Below are positions 33,759 to 44,379 of a stretch of DNA of 64,000 nt, piece by piece; position 1 is the first letter of the stretch, and every line of letters begins with the position of its first letter. A program made the position numbers and the translations under genes. The notes under the pieces are model-generated. The model ran no database searches and had not been told where the DNA came from. It saw only the letters and a list, made by a program, of their open reading frames with translations. This DNA comes from Tetradesmus obliquus (lineage: Eukaryota > Chlorophyta > Chlorophyceae > Sphaeropleales > Scenedesmaceae), in contig CP126196.1 in the NCBI GenBank assembly GCA_030272155.1, forward strand, positions 2,604,001 through 2,668,000. The letters run 5' to 3'.

Positions 33759-36700
33759 ATGAAACATAGACGTGACCGGCACATACGCTGTGCCTCCTAC
33801 CTTGTTCTGCTGCTGCTGCACTTCATAAGTGTAGCGCCAGCCAGCGCCCACCAAGCGTCTTTTCCAAGTTTTGAAGAAACCATGCAGCTTCACAGACACA
33901 GCCCTACGTGCAGCCTGCTGTTCCAGACTCCGGCATGCACGCAACCAGCAGTGTTCCGGCCTCGGAAGGCCCCTGCTGTCGCTGCTAGGCCCAGCAGCTG
34001 TGGTGTTGAGACGTGCTCTATCAACGGGCCGTCGCACGCAGCTCCCAGCCCTGCTCCCCTGCTCGTCAACGCGCAGGCCAAACGCGATGTGCGTGCCCGG
34101 GCAACGCAGGCTAGCAGCACCAGCACCAGCACTGAGACACAATGGTGGAAGAAGCAAAGCGAGCTGTGGGTGGACGTGCACACTGAGGAGGAGTTCTACA
34201 GGGAGATCAGCAGTGGAGACAGGCTGGTGTTCGTGGGTAAGCATCTCCAGCCATTACAGCACAGCACAGCAACAGCTGCATGCTGAGGCGGTGCTGAATG
34301 GCCTAACTTGCTGTTGTTGCTGCAGATTACTTCGCAACATGGTGCAACGGCTGCCAGCGGTCCTACCCAGAGCTGTGCAAGCTTGCTATGGACCCAGACC
34401 TGAACAAGCACATCAAGTTTGTCAAGGTGGGTGCTCACAGCTGCTCCTGCAAGGCCTTAAGAGCAGCAGAGATTCTTGCAGGACCAGCAGCTGGTTCATT
34501 GCAGGCCGCAGGAGGTAGGGCATGGGTATGTATGAGCGTTTGCAGCAGCAGTAGCAGAGCAGCACAGCAGAGCCCCTGGTGGTGCCCAGCTGCATGAGAG
34601 GCTATTGTGTTTGCTTTGTGCTTTGCTCAGCGCAAGGTGCATGTGATGCTCCAATGGTTGCGAGTGCTGCAGCCAGCAACTGGCATGACTTCAACTTAGT
34701 GTGTTTGTTTGCTCCGGTTGTCAGGTCAAGCAGCTGCACCTGGCTGTTCACAGCAGGCATGCCTGCTTCACATGCCCGTATGTTATGCAGATCAATGTCA
34801 TCACTAAGTTTACAATGCTTAGACGTGTCCTGTGCAGCATTTTAGGCGCAGCATGCATCATTGCAATTAGTCATGCCTTGCCATGAGTCATGCAGCTCTG
34901 TATTTGCGCAGCTGCGTTCCCTGCGGGTTTGTATCATACACTTGGCGAAGCCTGTATGTACACGTTGCTGCTGTCTTCCTGCAAGCCTGGCATCCTGCAG
35001 GTGTGCATTGAGGAGCTCAAACAGGTGCTCAAAGTCATGGATATTGAATTTGCTTATGCTGCTCTTCCATCTGCAGGTGTGCATCGAGGAGCTGAAGAAG
35101 GTGTCCAAGGACATGGGCGTCAAGGCGCTGCCGTACGGCCAGGTGTTCAGCCCCAGCAGCGGCAAGTTGGCGGGGCTGGACATCCCACCCAGCAAGGTCA
35201 AGCACCTGCGCCACAACCTGCAGGTTAGGTTGTGTAGAATTGGCGCAGCACAGCAGCATCTGCTGCAGGATGTGACGTGTTTGGGTATGAAACGGACATG
35301 ATGCAGGATGCTGGTTTGTTCGTTGGACTGTATTGGGCGCTCAACTGCCTTTTGCTGTGCTGCAGCGTGTTCTGACATCCTGTAGTTTTGGTACTTCTCG
35401 CCCTGCTCGATACCAGGTCATCATGCACAACCCGGGGCACCTGTTCCGCACAGACCCCAACGGCTTCGTCATGCCCTACAAGCCCACAGCTGAGGAAGCG
35501 GCAGCAGCAGCAGTGGCCAAGAACGATAAAGCAGCAGAGGCAGCAGCGCTGGAGTCAAACCACGGCTCACTGTTTGACCATCTGCTGAAGAACGTGCTCA
35601 ATGAGCAGCCGCCAGCGGCAGCAGCGCAGCAGCAGGAGCAGCAGCAGCAGCAGCAGCAGGGTGGCAGCGAGAGCATCGTGGAACAGATGAACCGGCTGCA
35701 TCGGGAGCACGACCAGCGCAAGCAGCAGCAGGCGCAGCAGGACGCGGCAGCGTGGCAGGCCAAGTCGGGCAGCAGCAATGGCAAAGGTAACGGCAAGCAG
35801 CAGCAGCAGCAAGCGATGTGTGACATGACGCCGAAAACTGAGGAGGCCCGGCAGGCCAAGGCAGCTTTCCTGCAGCAGTACGGCAAGGAGTACGGCTACG
35901 GCGGGTTGCTGGACCAGCTGTATCCCTGCGAGGTGCGCCCTGTTGCTGCTGGGCGTGTCCTTGAGCACTGGCACCTTTGCTACAGACAATATTGTGTTGT
36001 TTCAGGCGTCTTGGTGGTCTCTATGGTGCAGTGGTAGGTCAGCGCTTTGCAGTTTGGTGGTGTGCTGCCTATGGCCCTGCACACCAGCCGCAGGGCGCGC
36101 AATGTAGCGTCCTGCAAGGAGCAGAGCAGCGTACGCTAGTGGCACTGCTGCGGTCACATGTTACTCATGCAAGCCCTGCTGCTGCTGCTGCTGCTGCTGC
36201 AGGTTGGCTGCCGCATGAAGGCCAACGAGCACTACATGGACTACACAGGCAGCAGCGTGTACTGCCAGAGCCAGATAGAGCAGGTGGGCGCAGCGATGTC
36301 TGCTGAGGAGTTAGCGGGCACTGCCATGCATGGACTTAGCATGTACTTCCATGCTGTGGAAGGGGCAAATACTGCCAGAGCCAGATACAGCAGGTGGGCG
36401 CACCTGTCATGTTCTGTCCCAGCAGTTGTTATGGCAGGGGAAAGCACACTTCGTGCTTCGAGCACGTGTACTGTGACCGTGTGTCAGTGGTGCGCTGCGC
36501 TGCTGCTTGGTGCCTTCCTGCAGCTGCTTACCCACCTAGTGGCGTGCCCAACACACCTCATCATCACCCTGTTACCCCGCTGCTGCACCACGCATCTGCA
36601 CCATGTGCAGGTATTTGAGGAGCTGCGCAGCCACATGTTTGGCAACCCGCACTCCGCCAACCCCAGCAGCAGCATGACCGGCGACAGGGTGGAGGAAGTG

Positions 36701-37222
36701 CGGGATCTGGTGCTCAAGTACTTCAATGCAGACCCTGCTGAGTACCAGGTTGTCTTCACACGCAGCGCCACTGGCGCACTCAAGCTGGTGGGAGAGACCT
36801 TCCCCTGGAGCAGGTGATTTGGTGTGAGAGAGGTGCACGAATCAGGGGCGCTGTGCCTGCGTCACAGTGTGCGGCATGTGGTGTGTGGGGTGCTGCTTTG
36901 CAACTGCTCGAGAAGTTGCACTGCCTATGGAATCAGCATTGGCGACAGCAGTAGTAACACACGCGTGCCCAATGTCTGGCGCTGCGCTGATCTTCAACAG
37001 GGCCAGCACCGTTTTTTACCGGACCATACCACGACAGCGCCCTTCACCATGCGCTTAATAAACAGCTAAGATCCTTCTGCACCACCTGCGTCACATACAT
37101 CAGGATCCTGCTGACACTGCTGCTGCTTACCTTTCTATGCAGGCGAGCACGTTTGCGTACTTGCGTGAGAACCACAACAGCGTGCCGTGAACATGCACCA
37201 AGTACAGCAAGGTCATGCATAC

Positions 37223-37292
<70 letters not shown>

Positions 37293-40200
37293 CTTACCCT
37301 CCTATGCAGGGCGAGCACGTTTGCGTACCTGCGTGAGAACCATAACAGCGTGCTGGGCATGCGCGAGTATGCGCTAGAGGCGGGCGGCGCCTTCAAGGCA
37401 GTCAACGAGACTTTCGTAGACCACTGGGCGCAGGTGCGATGCGCTGCTGCGCTTTGTCATGTACCTTGGTAATGTGCAGCTCCTGCCTGTTTGCTCCTGA
37501 GCGTCCTGCTGCTGTTTGACCTTATCCTACCCAGTAATGCCTTTTGTCACTTGCATGCGCGTCCAGGACGGTGAGTGTGGCGCCAACCTGATGCGCCTGT
37601 TGGAATAAGGGAACGCTAGCTCCCTAAAACTCAAACGGAAGCATGTAACCCTGCCTGCTTGTTTCTGCGTGCCCGTGCCCCTGCAGGACGGCGAGTGTGG
37701 CGCCAACCTGATGCGACGATGCTGCGTGTGGCTGGCAGCGTGCTGCTACATGCGCCTGTGGTCGGCTGCACTGCCTCAACATCAAGACGTGCCTGGCTGT
37801 TTGTTTCTTGTTTGCAGGACGGCGAGTGTGGCGCCAACTTGATGCGGCTGCTGGTCCTGAGGGTAGTGCCGGGTCCCAGGAACTCACACAGATGATTCTA
37901 TATCTAAAGGCTGCCTGCTTGTCTGCCGTGTGTGCCCCTGCCCCTGCAGGATGGCGAATGTGGCGCCAACCTGATGCGGCTGCTGGTCCTGAGCGTAGTG
38001 CTAGGTCTCAAGAACTCACACAGATGATTCTATAACTAAAGGCTGCCTGCTTGTTTTCCCTGCATGCCCCTGCCCCTGCAGGACGGCGAGTGTGGCGCCA
38101 ACCTGACGCGCCTGTTGGAATGAGGGAAGGCTAGCTTTCCAGACTAAAAGGGAAGTGTTTAACCCTGCTTGCTTGTTGTCTTCGTACCCCTGCCGCTGCA
38201 GGATGGTGAGTGTGGCGCCAACCTGATGCGGCTGGAGGGTCCTGATGGCTCGCTGAGGCACATGGAGGGCGAGGCGGGGCCCGTGTACAACCTGTTCGCA
38301 TTCCCGGCAGAGGACAACTTTGCAGGTTGGTGGCGTGCAGCTATGCGCTGCGTATATGTTGTGTTTTGCTGCTGTAGCAGCTTGGTGTGGGGCGTGTGCA
38401 TGTATGCCTGGCAGTGTGGGCCCCGTGTACAACCTGTTCGCGTTTTCAGCAGTGGACAACTTGCAGGTTGGCGGCGTGCAGCTATGCGCTGTGTATATGT
38501 TGTATGCTGTTTTGCTGCTGTGGTAGCTTGGTGTGCGGGGGCTGTGTACAACCTGTTTGCGTTCCCGGCAGAGGACAACTTTGCAGGTTGGTGGCGTGCA
38601 GCTATGCGCTGTGTATATGTTTAGGATTTGCTGCTGTAGCAGCTTGGTGTGCGGGGGCTGTGTACAACCTGTTTGCATTCCCCGCAGAGGACAACTGCGC
38701 AGGTTGGTGGCGTGTAGCTCGGCGCTGTGTATATGTTGTATGCTGTTTGCTGCTGTAGCAGCTTTGTAGGGAGAGGGACCCGTGTACAACCTGTTTGCAT
38801 ACCCAGCAGAGGACAACTTTGCAGGTGGTCAGTGAGGCTGGCTGTGCTGCGTATGCGCCACTCATCTCGCGTGATGGGATACTTGCTGTGGTGGACAGGT
38901 TGTTGCTTGTTTGCGCTGTATGATTTTACGCATTGTGTCGGGCGGCTGTGGCAGGGCTGGTGGGGCTCGCAGGTTTAGCTACGAGCTTGCAGTGTGCGCA
39001 TGCATGCTGGCGGCTGTATGCTCTTGTGTCTGCTCTGATCGCTGTTGCCGCTGCTGCTGCTGCTGCCGCAGGCGTGAAGTACCCGCTGCGCTGGATCCAG
39101 CAGATCAAGGCTAAGTCCACGGATGCCGCGCAGTGGCGCGTGCTGGTGGACGCGGCAGCCTACGTGCCCACGCAGCCGCTGGACCTGCGGGAGGTGTCAC
39201 CCGACTTTGTGGCGATGTCATTTTACAAGATGTTCGGCTACCCCACGGTGCGCCTTTTGATTTAGTTCATTTAGTTCATTAAGCAATGTGCTATTTTGCG
39301 CTGGTGGCCTGCTGAGCGTTCCTGCAAGCTCTTTAGTAGGGAATGATTGTAGGGTCTAGACACGTGGTGGCTTGGTCTAGATAAATATATTTTAACAGCA
39401 GGCTTGGGGCTGTGCCGTTGTGCAGCAGGCGTGAAGCTCTGAAGTTTGGCTTATGTGTAATGCGCATTTGCCATATTTGCTGTGCCGTAGGGCCTGGGCG
39501 CGCTGATTATGTGCGTGGATGCAGCAGAGATCTTCAAAAAGCTGTTCTGGGGCAGCTGCTGCCACCCGTATGCTGACTCATGCCTGCTAATTGTTTACTT
39601 GCTGTGCTGCAGGGCTTGGGTGCTCTCATTGTGCGCGTGGATGCCACGGAGATCCTCAAGAAGCTGTTCTGGGCGGCGGTGCGGTCGGCTCTGTTTGGAA
39701 CCTTATGCTTCACTGCTTTGTTCATGCCATCTGCTGATCACTGCAGGGCCTGGGTGCGCTGATCGTGCGCGTGGATGCAGCCGAGATCTTGAAGAAGCTG
39801 TTCTGGGGCGGCGGCGCGGTCAGCCTGGCCACCAGCAGCGCCGACTTCCACGTGCTCAAGTGCCGCCCAGCAGACAAGCTGGAGGACGGCACCGTGAACT
39901 TTCTGGACATCGTGTCACTCAAGGTGGGTGCAGGCATATGCGGCAGGGTGATAGTATAGGCTGTTGAGCCTCAAGTTCAGCTGCAGCTGGAGGATGGCAC
40001 TGTGACCTTCCTGACATCGTGTTGCTCAAGGTGGGTGCACACAGATGTTATGTTGTCCCCAGCGTTTCGGCTGCTGCTGCCCTTGCTCTTCACAGCATGG
40101 CTTTGGCAATATCGAGGAGCTCGGGGGCATCCTCTTCATCGAGGCGCATGTGGCCACAGTCATTCACCTACGCACCTGCTGCTGCTGCTGCTGCTGCCCT

Positions 40201-41428
40201 TGTTCCTCACAGCACGGCTTTGGCATGATTGAGAAGCTGGGCGGCATCCGCTCCATCCAGGCGCACGTTGCCACATTGACGGAGTACCTGTACGAGCGCA
40301 TGGCCAACCTGCGGCACTCCAACGGCAAGCCCATGCTGCAGATCTTCGGCAAGCACCACTTCGCCAACTCGCGGCAGGTGAGGGGGTGTTGCATTTGTAT
40401 AGATTGTGGATGGTACTGCATGGGTTCTGGATGGTGGCAGAGTCCTTGCTGAGGCTGCTCATGTCGTAGGGGTTTTCCTACAACTCATGCATGGCGACGA
40501 CCTGATAGTGCACTGATGCTGGCATGCATGACGATTCAAAACACATGGAGGTTCCGACATTGGGCTGCAACAGCAGTTCATGCAACAACCGGCTGCAACA
40601 GCCTCATCCTTCGTTTCCCTGTGCATGCTTGCGCCGGCCGTTGGTGTGCTTGGCCCAACCAAAGCTGTAAGGCAGCATCCTAATGAAAGGCGCTGCCTTT
40701 AGGTGCAAGGGTGTGATATTTGAGTACACTTATAATCTTGCTCTTATATCTTTTGTCGTCCTTCCTCACCCAACAGGTGCAAGGAGGCATCCTCAACTTT
40801 GAGGTGCTGCGCCCCGATGGCAGCGTGTTCAGCTACAAGACCTTTGAGCGCGAGGCGGCAGACGCAGGCTTTCACGTGCGCACCGGCGCGGAGTGCAACC
40901 CTGGGGCGTGCTACAACTACCTTGGCGTCACGGTGAGGCTGCTGTCACAGAGCTGCGGCTGCCGAGAATGGTTGCAGTTATTTTGGGGCGTGTATGCTTC
41001 CTGTGAAGTAATATAGCCAAGACATAGTATGCAGCGACACCAACAAACGCTAGCTGCCGGTTGCACGACATGGATCTGCTGACATCACTGCACCTTGCCC
41101 TCGTGTCCGCTTGCAGGAAAAGGAGGTCGAGTCGCTTGCAGGAAAAAAGGAGGGCTGCCACGACGACGTGGAGTTCATCACCGTGCAGCGCAACAAAACC
41201 CTGCCAGCTGGCCACAACGCAAAGCCTGCTGCACTCAGCAGCTATGACATGATGGCCAGCCTGGCGAGCAGCAGCGTTGACTTGGGTCACCCGGCTGAGG
41301 TTGCTAGCCAGTGGGTGGAAGTGCCGCTGGGCAGTGTGCGTGCAAGCTTGGGGTACATGAGCACCTGGGAAGATGCATATGCGCTGGTGAACTTCATCGA
41401 GAGCAATTACAAGGACCGGAGCCAGTGA
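33759..41428 (+). CDS. Thioredoxin / Mo-cofactor-sulfurase (NifS-like) fusion, 919 aa
   Basis: Thirteen exons: 33759-34236, 34326-34426, 35077-35223, 35417-35932, 36203-36283, 36611-36813, 37310-37433, 38202-38325, 39072-39247, 39747-39923, 40213-40377, 40777-40932, 41117-41428; total 2,760 nt in frame. Residues 1-135: targeting and linker; hydrophobic YLVLLLLHFISVAPA near the first ATG, or a transit-type start at ATG 33882 (MQLHRHSPTC). Residues 140-270: thioredoxin fold with WCNGC at 165-169 and a KALP cis-Pro region, closest to plant ACHT types. Residues 310-370: Gln-rich linker. Residues 385-905: NifS-like domain as in ABA3/MOCOS, with FGNPHS, TGALKLVGETFPW, NHNSVLGMREYA, the PLP lysine in SFYK (K644), GYPTGLGALIVR, and the active-site loop RTGAECNPGAC (C804). 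ABA3's C-terminal MOSC domain is absent. The two halves meet inside one exon (35417-35932). The reaction inferred is cysteine desulfuration with persulfide transfer, perhaps reduced by its own thioredoxin. Confidence 0.85.
34996..35042 (+). repeat. Copy of the 5' edge of the 35077-35223 exon
   Basis: CTGCAG plus the bases coding VCIEELKQVLK lies 77 bp upstream of the real exon start (VCIEELKKVSK). Confidence 0.85.
36364..36398 (+). repeat. Copy of the 3' edge of the 36203-36283 exon
   Basis: ATACTGCCAGAGCCAGATAC followed by AGCAGGTGGGCG repeats the exon end and donor about 108 bp downstream. Confidence 0.8.
37130..37309 (+). repeat. Copy of the 5' edge of the 37310 exon, then (CTG)22
   Basis: TATGCAG plus bases coding STFAYLRENHNSV (frame shifted by one base at the join) lies at about 37136-37189. 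A pure CTG run of about 22 units (37224-37290) follows, then the real acceptor. Confidence 0.9.
37567..38201 (+). repeat. Five tandem copies of the 5' edge of the 38202-38325 exon
   Basis: CAG plus bases coding DGECGANLMRL start at 37567, 37687, 37818, 37950 and 38082, before the real one at 38202; periods 120-132 bp. The rest of each unit is intron-like and includes a polypyrimidine/GCCCCTGCC stretch. Every copy keeps an intact acceptor. Confidence 0.92.
38421..38830 (+). repeat. Four tandem copies of the 3' edge of the 38202-38325 exon
   Basis: Bases coding VYNLFAFPAEDNFAG and the GT donor recur near 38421-38466, 38546-38586, 38660-38702 and 38778-38825; period about 115-125 bp. Confidence 0.92.
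39489..39746 (+). repeat. Two copies of the 5' edge of the 39747-39923 exon
   Basis: AG plus bases coding GLGALI..VDA.EI.KKLFW start near 39491 and 39613. They diverge from the real exon by several substitutions, so they are older than the near-identical copies elsewhere. Confidence 0.88.
39984..40135 (+). repeat. Copy of one exon's 3' edge and the next exon's 5' edge in one intron
   Basis: About 39984-40036 repeats the end of the 39747-39923 exon with its AAGGTGGGTG donor. About 40093-40135 repeats the start of the 40213-40377 exon (CACAGCATGGCTTTGGCAAT). Both kinds of copying have thus occurred within one intron. Confidence 0.8.
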
Positions 41429-44379
41429 GGATGTGTGGCGAAAGCTGCTGCTGCTTGAGGCTGGTTTGAGTGTGGTATTGATTGGTTTGCAGCGTGTGGA
41501 ATTCATGCGCAGGTGCTGTAGGGTAGGGTTATGTCTTGCTAGGAGTGTGGCTGGGGCTGTGGAGGAGATGCAGCAGCTGCTGCTGTGAAGTTTGTTGTTT
41601 GATAGTTCAACAGGCGTGGATGAGGGGTGGCAGCATGTTAATGGTAGGCAGTCAGCAGAGACTGTATTGCAAGGTGCAGCAGAGCACGCCGCTTGCGAGC
41701 AGCGCACGGGGTGTTGTCTGCCAAAGTGCACGCATGCTGCTGTGTCTTGTTGAGTGCTGGTGATCGGTTTGGTGTATGAACTGTGCTGCACAGCTGCCAC
41801 TGTGGCTGTGCAGCAGCCTTATCTTCCCTGCCTTTAGCAGCTCTGCTGAAAGCGGCGCAAGCTAGAATCAGCGCAGCAGGTTAAGCACTGGTTAACAAGC
41901 ATGTCTTTGACCACCTTTGCACGACCACCTCTCCACATTGTGGTCGTTGACAAACTTATACACTTTGTCCAGCATGTAGACTGTAGGCTGGAAGTTAATG
42001 CTGTAGCCCACACAGCGCTGGGTGTCTAGCATAGATGATCTGTATTTGCTAGCGGCATTAGTGATGGCCGCACCTCATCGTAGCATGCATTGTGATGTAA
42101 CACGCACTTGCAGGCGATTCAAAGTTCAAACTTCTCTCAGAGACCGGCGGTGTGTGTATGTTCACTGCAGCCGCTGCAGCAACGGAGCTGCCCGCAGCTA
42201 ACAGTGCCTATGCGGTTGTGGTTCTCCAGCATGATGCTGCGTCAACGCGAAATGCTCATCAATCTACCCACAGCACCCCAGGTGCACCATTCTTTCACTC
42301 TGCCGGCCCTTGCTGGTGCTGCGCTGTGCTTCCTTGTTTTAGTAAAGGTGCTGCTGTTTCAAACAGGAGTCCTACTAGTTTCAGCATCAATGGGCTTGTC
42401 AGCTTCTTGCAGATCAGGCCTCCAACGGTACAGCAAGCAGCAGCTATAAACACAGATGTGCCAGCCGCTAGGCTAGTATCGGCCAGCTGGCCAGCGCTAG
42501 GCTCATCATCAGGTCCAGGTCGCTGTCGCTATGGCGCACACTGCCCCTCCCACCCCCCCCTCCCCCTCTGCCTCTACTCTGGAATAGGAATAATCAAGTT
42601 ACCCATCACGCCACAGCATCAACGAAAAGTTCATTCAAGTCATGCAGCGCAGCAGCGTGACCAGATGCACAACATGCGCAAGCGTTTGGCGCTTGGGCAC
42701 CAGTGTACCCTGCAAACGCACCGGCCAGAGCCCCGTGCTACGGCTCAGTACACCGCGCACCTGTTGGGTGCAGGTGCGCCACCGCCAGCTTGGGTATGAG
42801 CATGCAGCATCAAGTTCCGTTTGGTCAACAATGTTAGGCAGCCCTAACATCCTAAGACAGCAGCCCTTATAACGTCAAAGAGCTATCTCAGCCACTCGCT
42901 AGCATCAAACCTGAATCAGCAGGAAGCCTGAGGCAGAAGAAATGAAGGCAGCAATCAGCCTCGAGTAAGCCGGCCTGCTGTGCCCTGGATCCTGGGCTGC
43001 AGACATATAGCCTATAAAGATCGGATCTACATCATGCCACATCACAGCAGCAGCGGCAGCTGCCTCTCAAAAGGCTGCAGCCAGTGCGTGCTGTGCTGAA
43101 TCGCATTGCAACCAGCACCGCCACTTCAAGAGAACAGGGTGCCGAATGATACTGCTAAGCTATCCGAAGCCAAGAACAGCAGCACACATCTAAGGGTAAT
43201 ATGCTATGTGCTGCACGCACTGGCGCGGCACGTCCTGCCACAAAGCTTTGTAATGCAGCAGGCAAGATCAAGCCGCCTAGATATGCATCAGTGCGAACAG
43301 CTGCATGCACAGCAGTGTCGCAATGCTGCCGCAGCTGCAATTGTGCGGCGTGTACTGCAAAACAGGCCAGGCCAGGCCTGGTGTCCTGAACAGCACCTGT
43401 CTGTGGTGTAATAGCCATACCACCCACAGTCACATTGCAGGCCACAGCCGGCTGCAGTCATCCAAACAGTCTGCAGGCAGAGGGCTTGGCTGCATACCCG
43501 CTGGGACTGTGTGTAGGGGCCCAAAAGTGCTTGCGGGTGATGCATACATGCTGGGACTGTATGCATTAGGCGTGCACCAAGCGCAATAAGTGCAGTACAC
43601 ACCCAAATGGATCATAGCATCTGTATCAAGAAAGAGTCATAAAAACAGAAAGAGGTACCTTGGTAGGGGACCATATGCATGCGCTTCAGCAGGTGTTGCG
43701 TCTGTCATGGGGCATGCATGCTGTTGTGGTTTGGTCGGTGCAAAAGTCAACATCGGCATGCAGAAGTCCAGTAGTCAGCATAATACACAGATACGCAAGG
43801 CTCCAAAGACCATTGCTACTACACAAGAATGTGGCTTTGTGTCACCCATGCTATGCGAGTTTTGTGACCAACCACCATACTGCTGCCTGCAGGCATACAC
43901 ACAGCTGTGCACCTGGAGCTCTGCAGGACGAAAGCAGCCAACAACTTCCAATGGCACAGCTGGATACTTGCAACTACACAACTGCCATCTGCCACACAAG
44001 CGAAACAGTTGGTTTTGTACTGCGGCCGCGTGCTGACCACATACACACGGCAATGCAGGCTTAGTGGCAAGGCACAAGCCGCCCGCAGCGCAGCAGCGCA
44101 GCACATCGAATCCAGCACAAGCTGCTGTGTGCTGCGCACAGCAGAGCCGCGCTGCTGCTTGCAGGAAAGAACTTGCCTTAGAACAGTAGAGCTGCGTGAT
44201 GCCGCTTGCAGGACCCACCACGTCACCGCTTGGGTCACGCTTCTGCTGTTCATGCGAGCCATCTTCAACCCATGCCTGATACACATGCACTTCAACACCT
44301 CAAGCCTGCTGGGTTGTCGCCAACAGCTACCACCTGATCATCAGCATCAGCGCCACAGTAAGCATCACGTCACACGCAA
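41429..44379. other. Intergenic region of about 2.9 kb
   Basis: It separates convergent genes. Only short, unsupported frames are present. A C-rich tract (about 42546-42564) is the only simple feature. No gene, RNA or transposon was recognised. Confidence 0.4.

Noticed and set aside
42108-42799. Overlapping plus-strand frames of 113 and 215 codons
   Set aside because: No family motif, no splice-consistent partner exons, and low-complexity composition.
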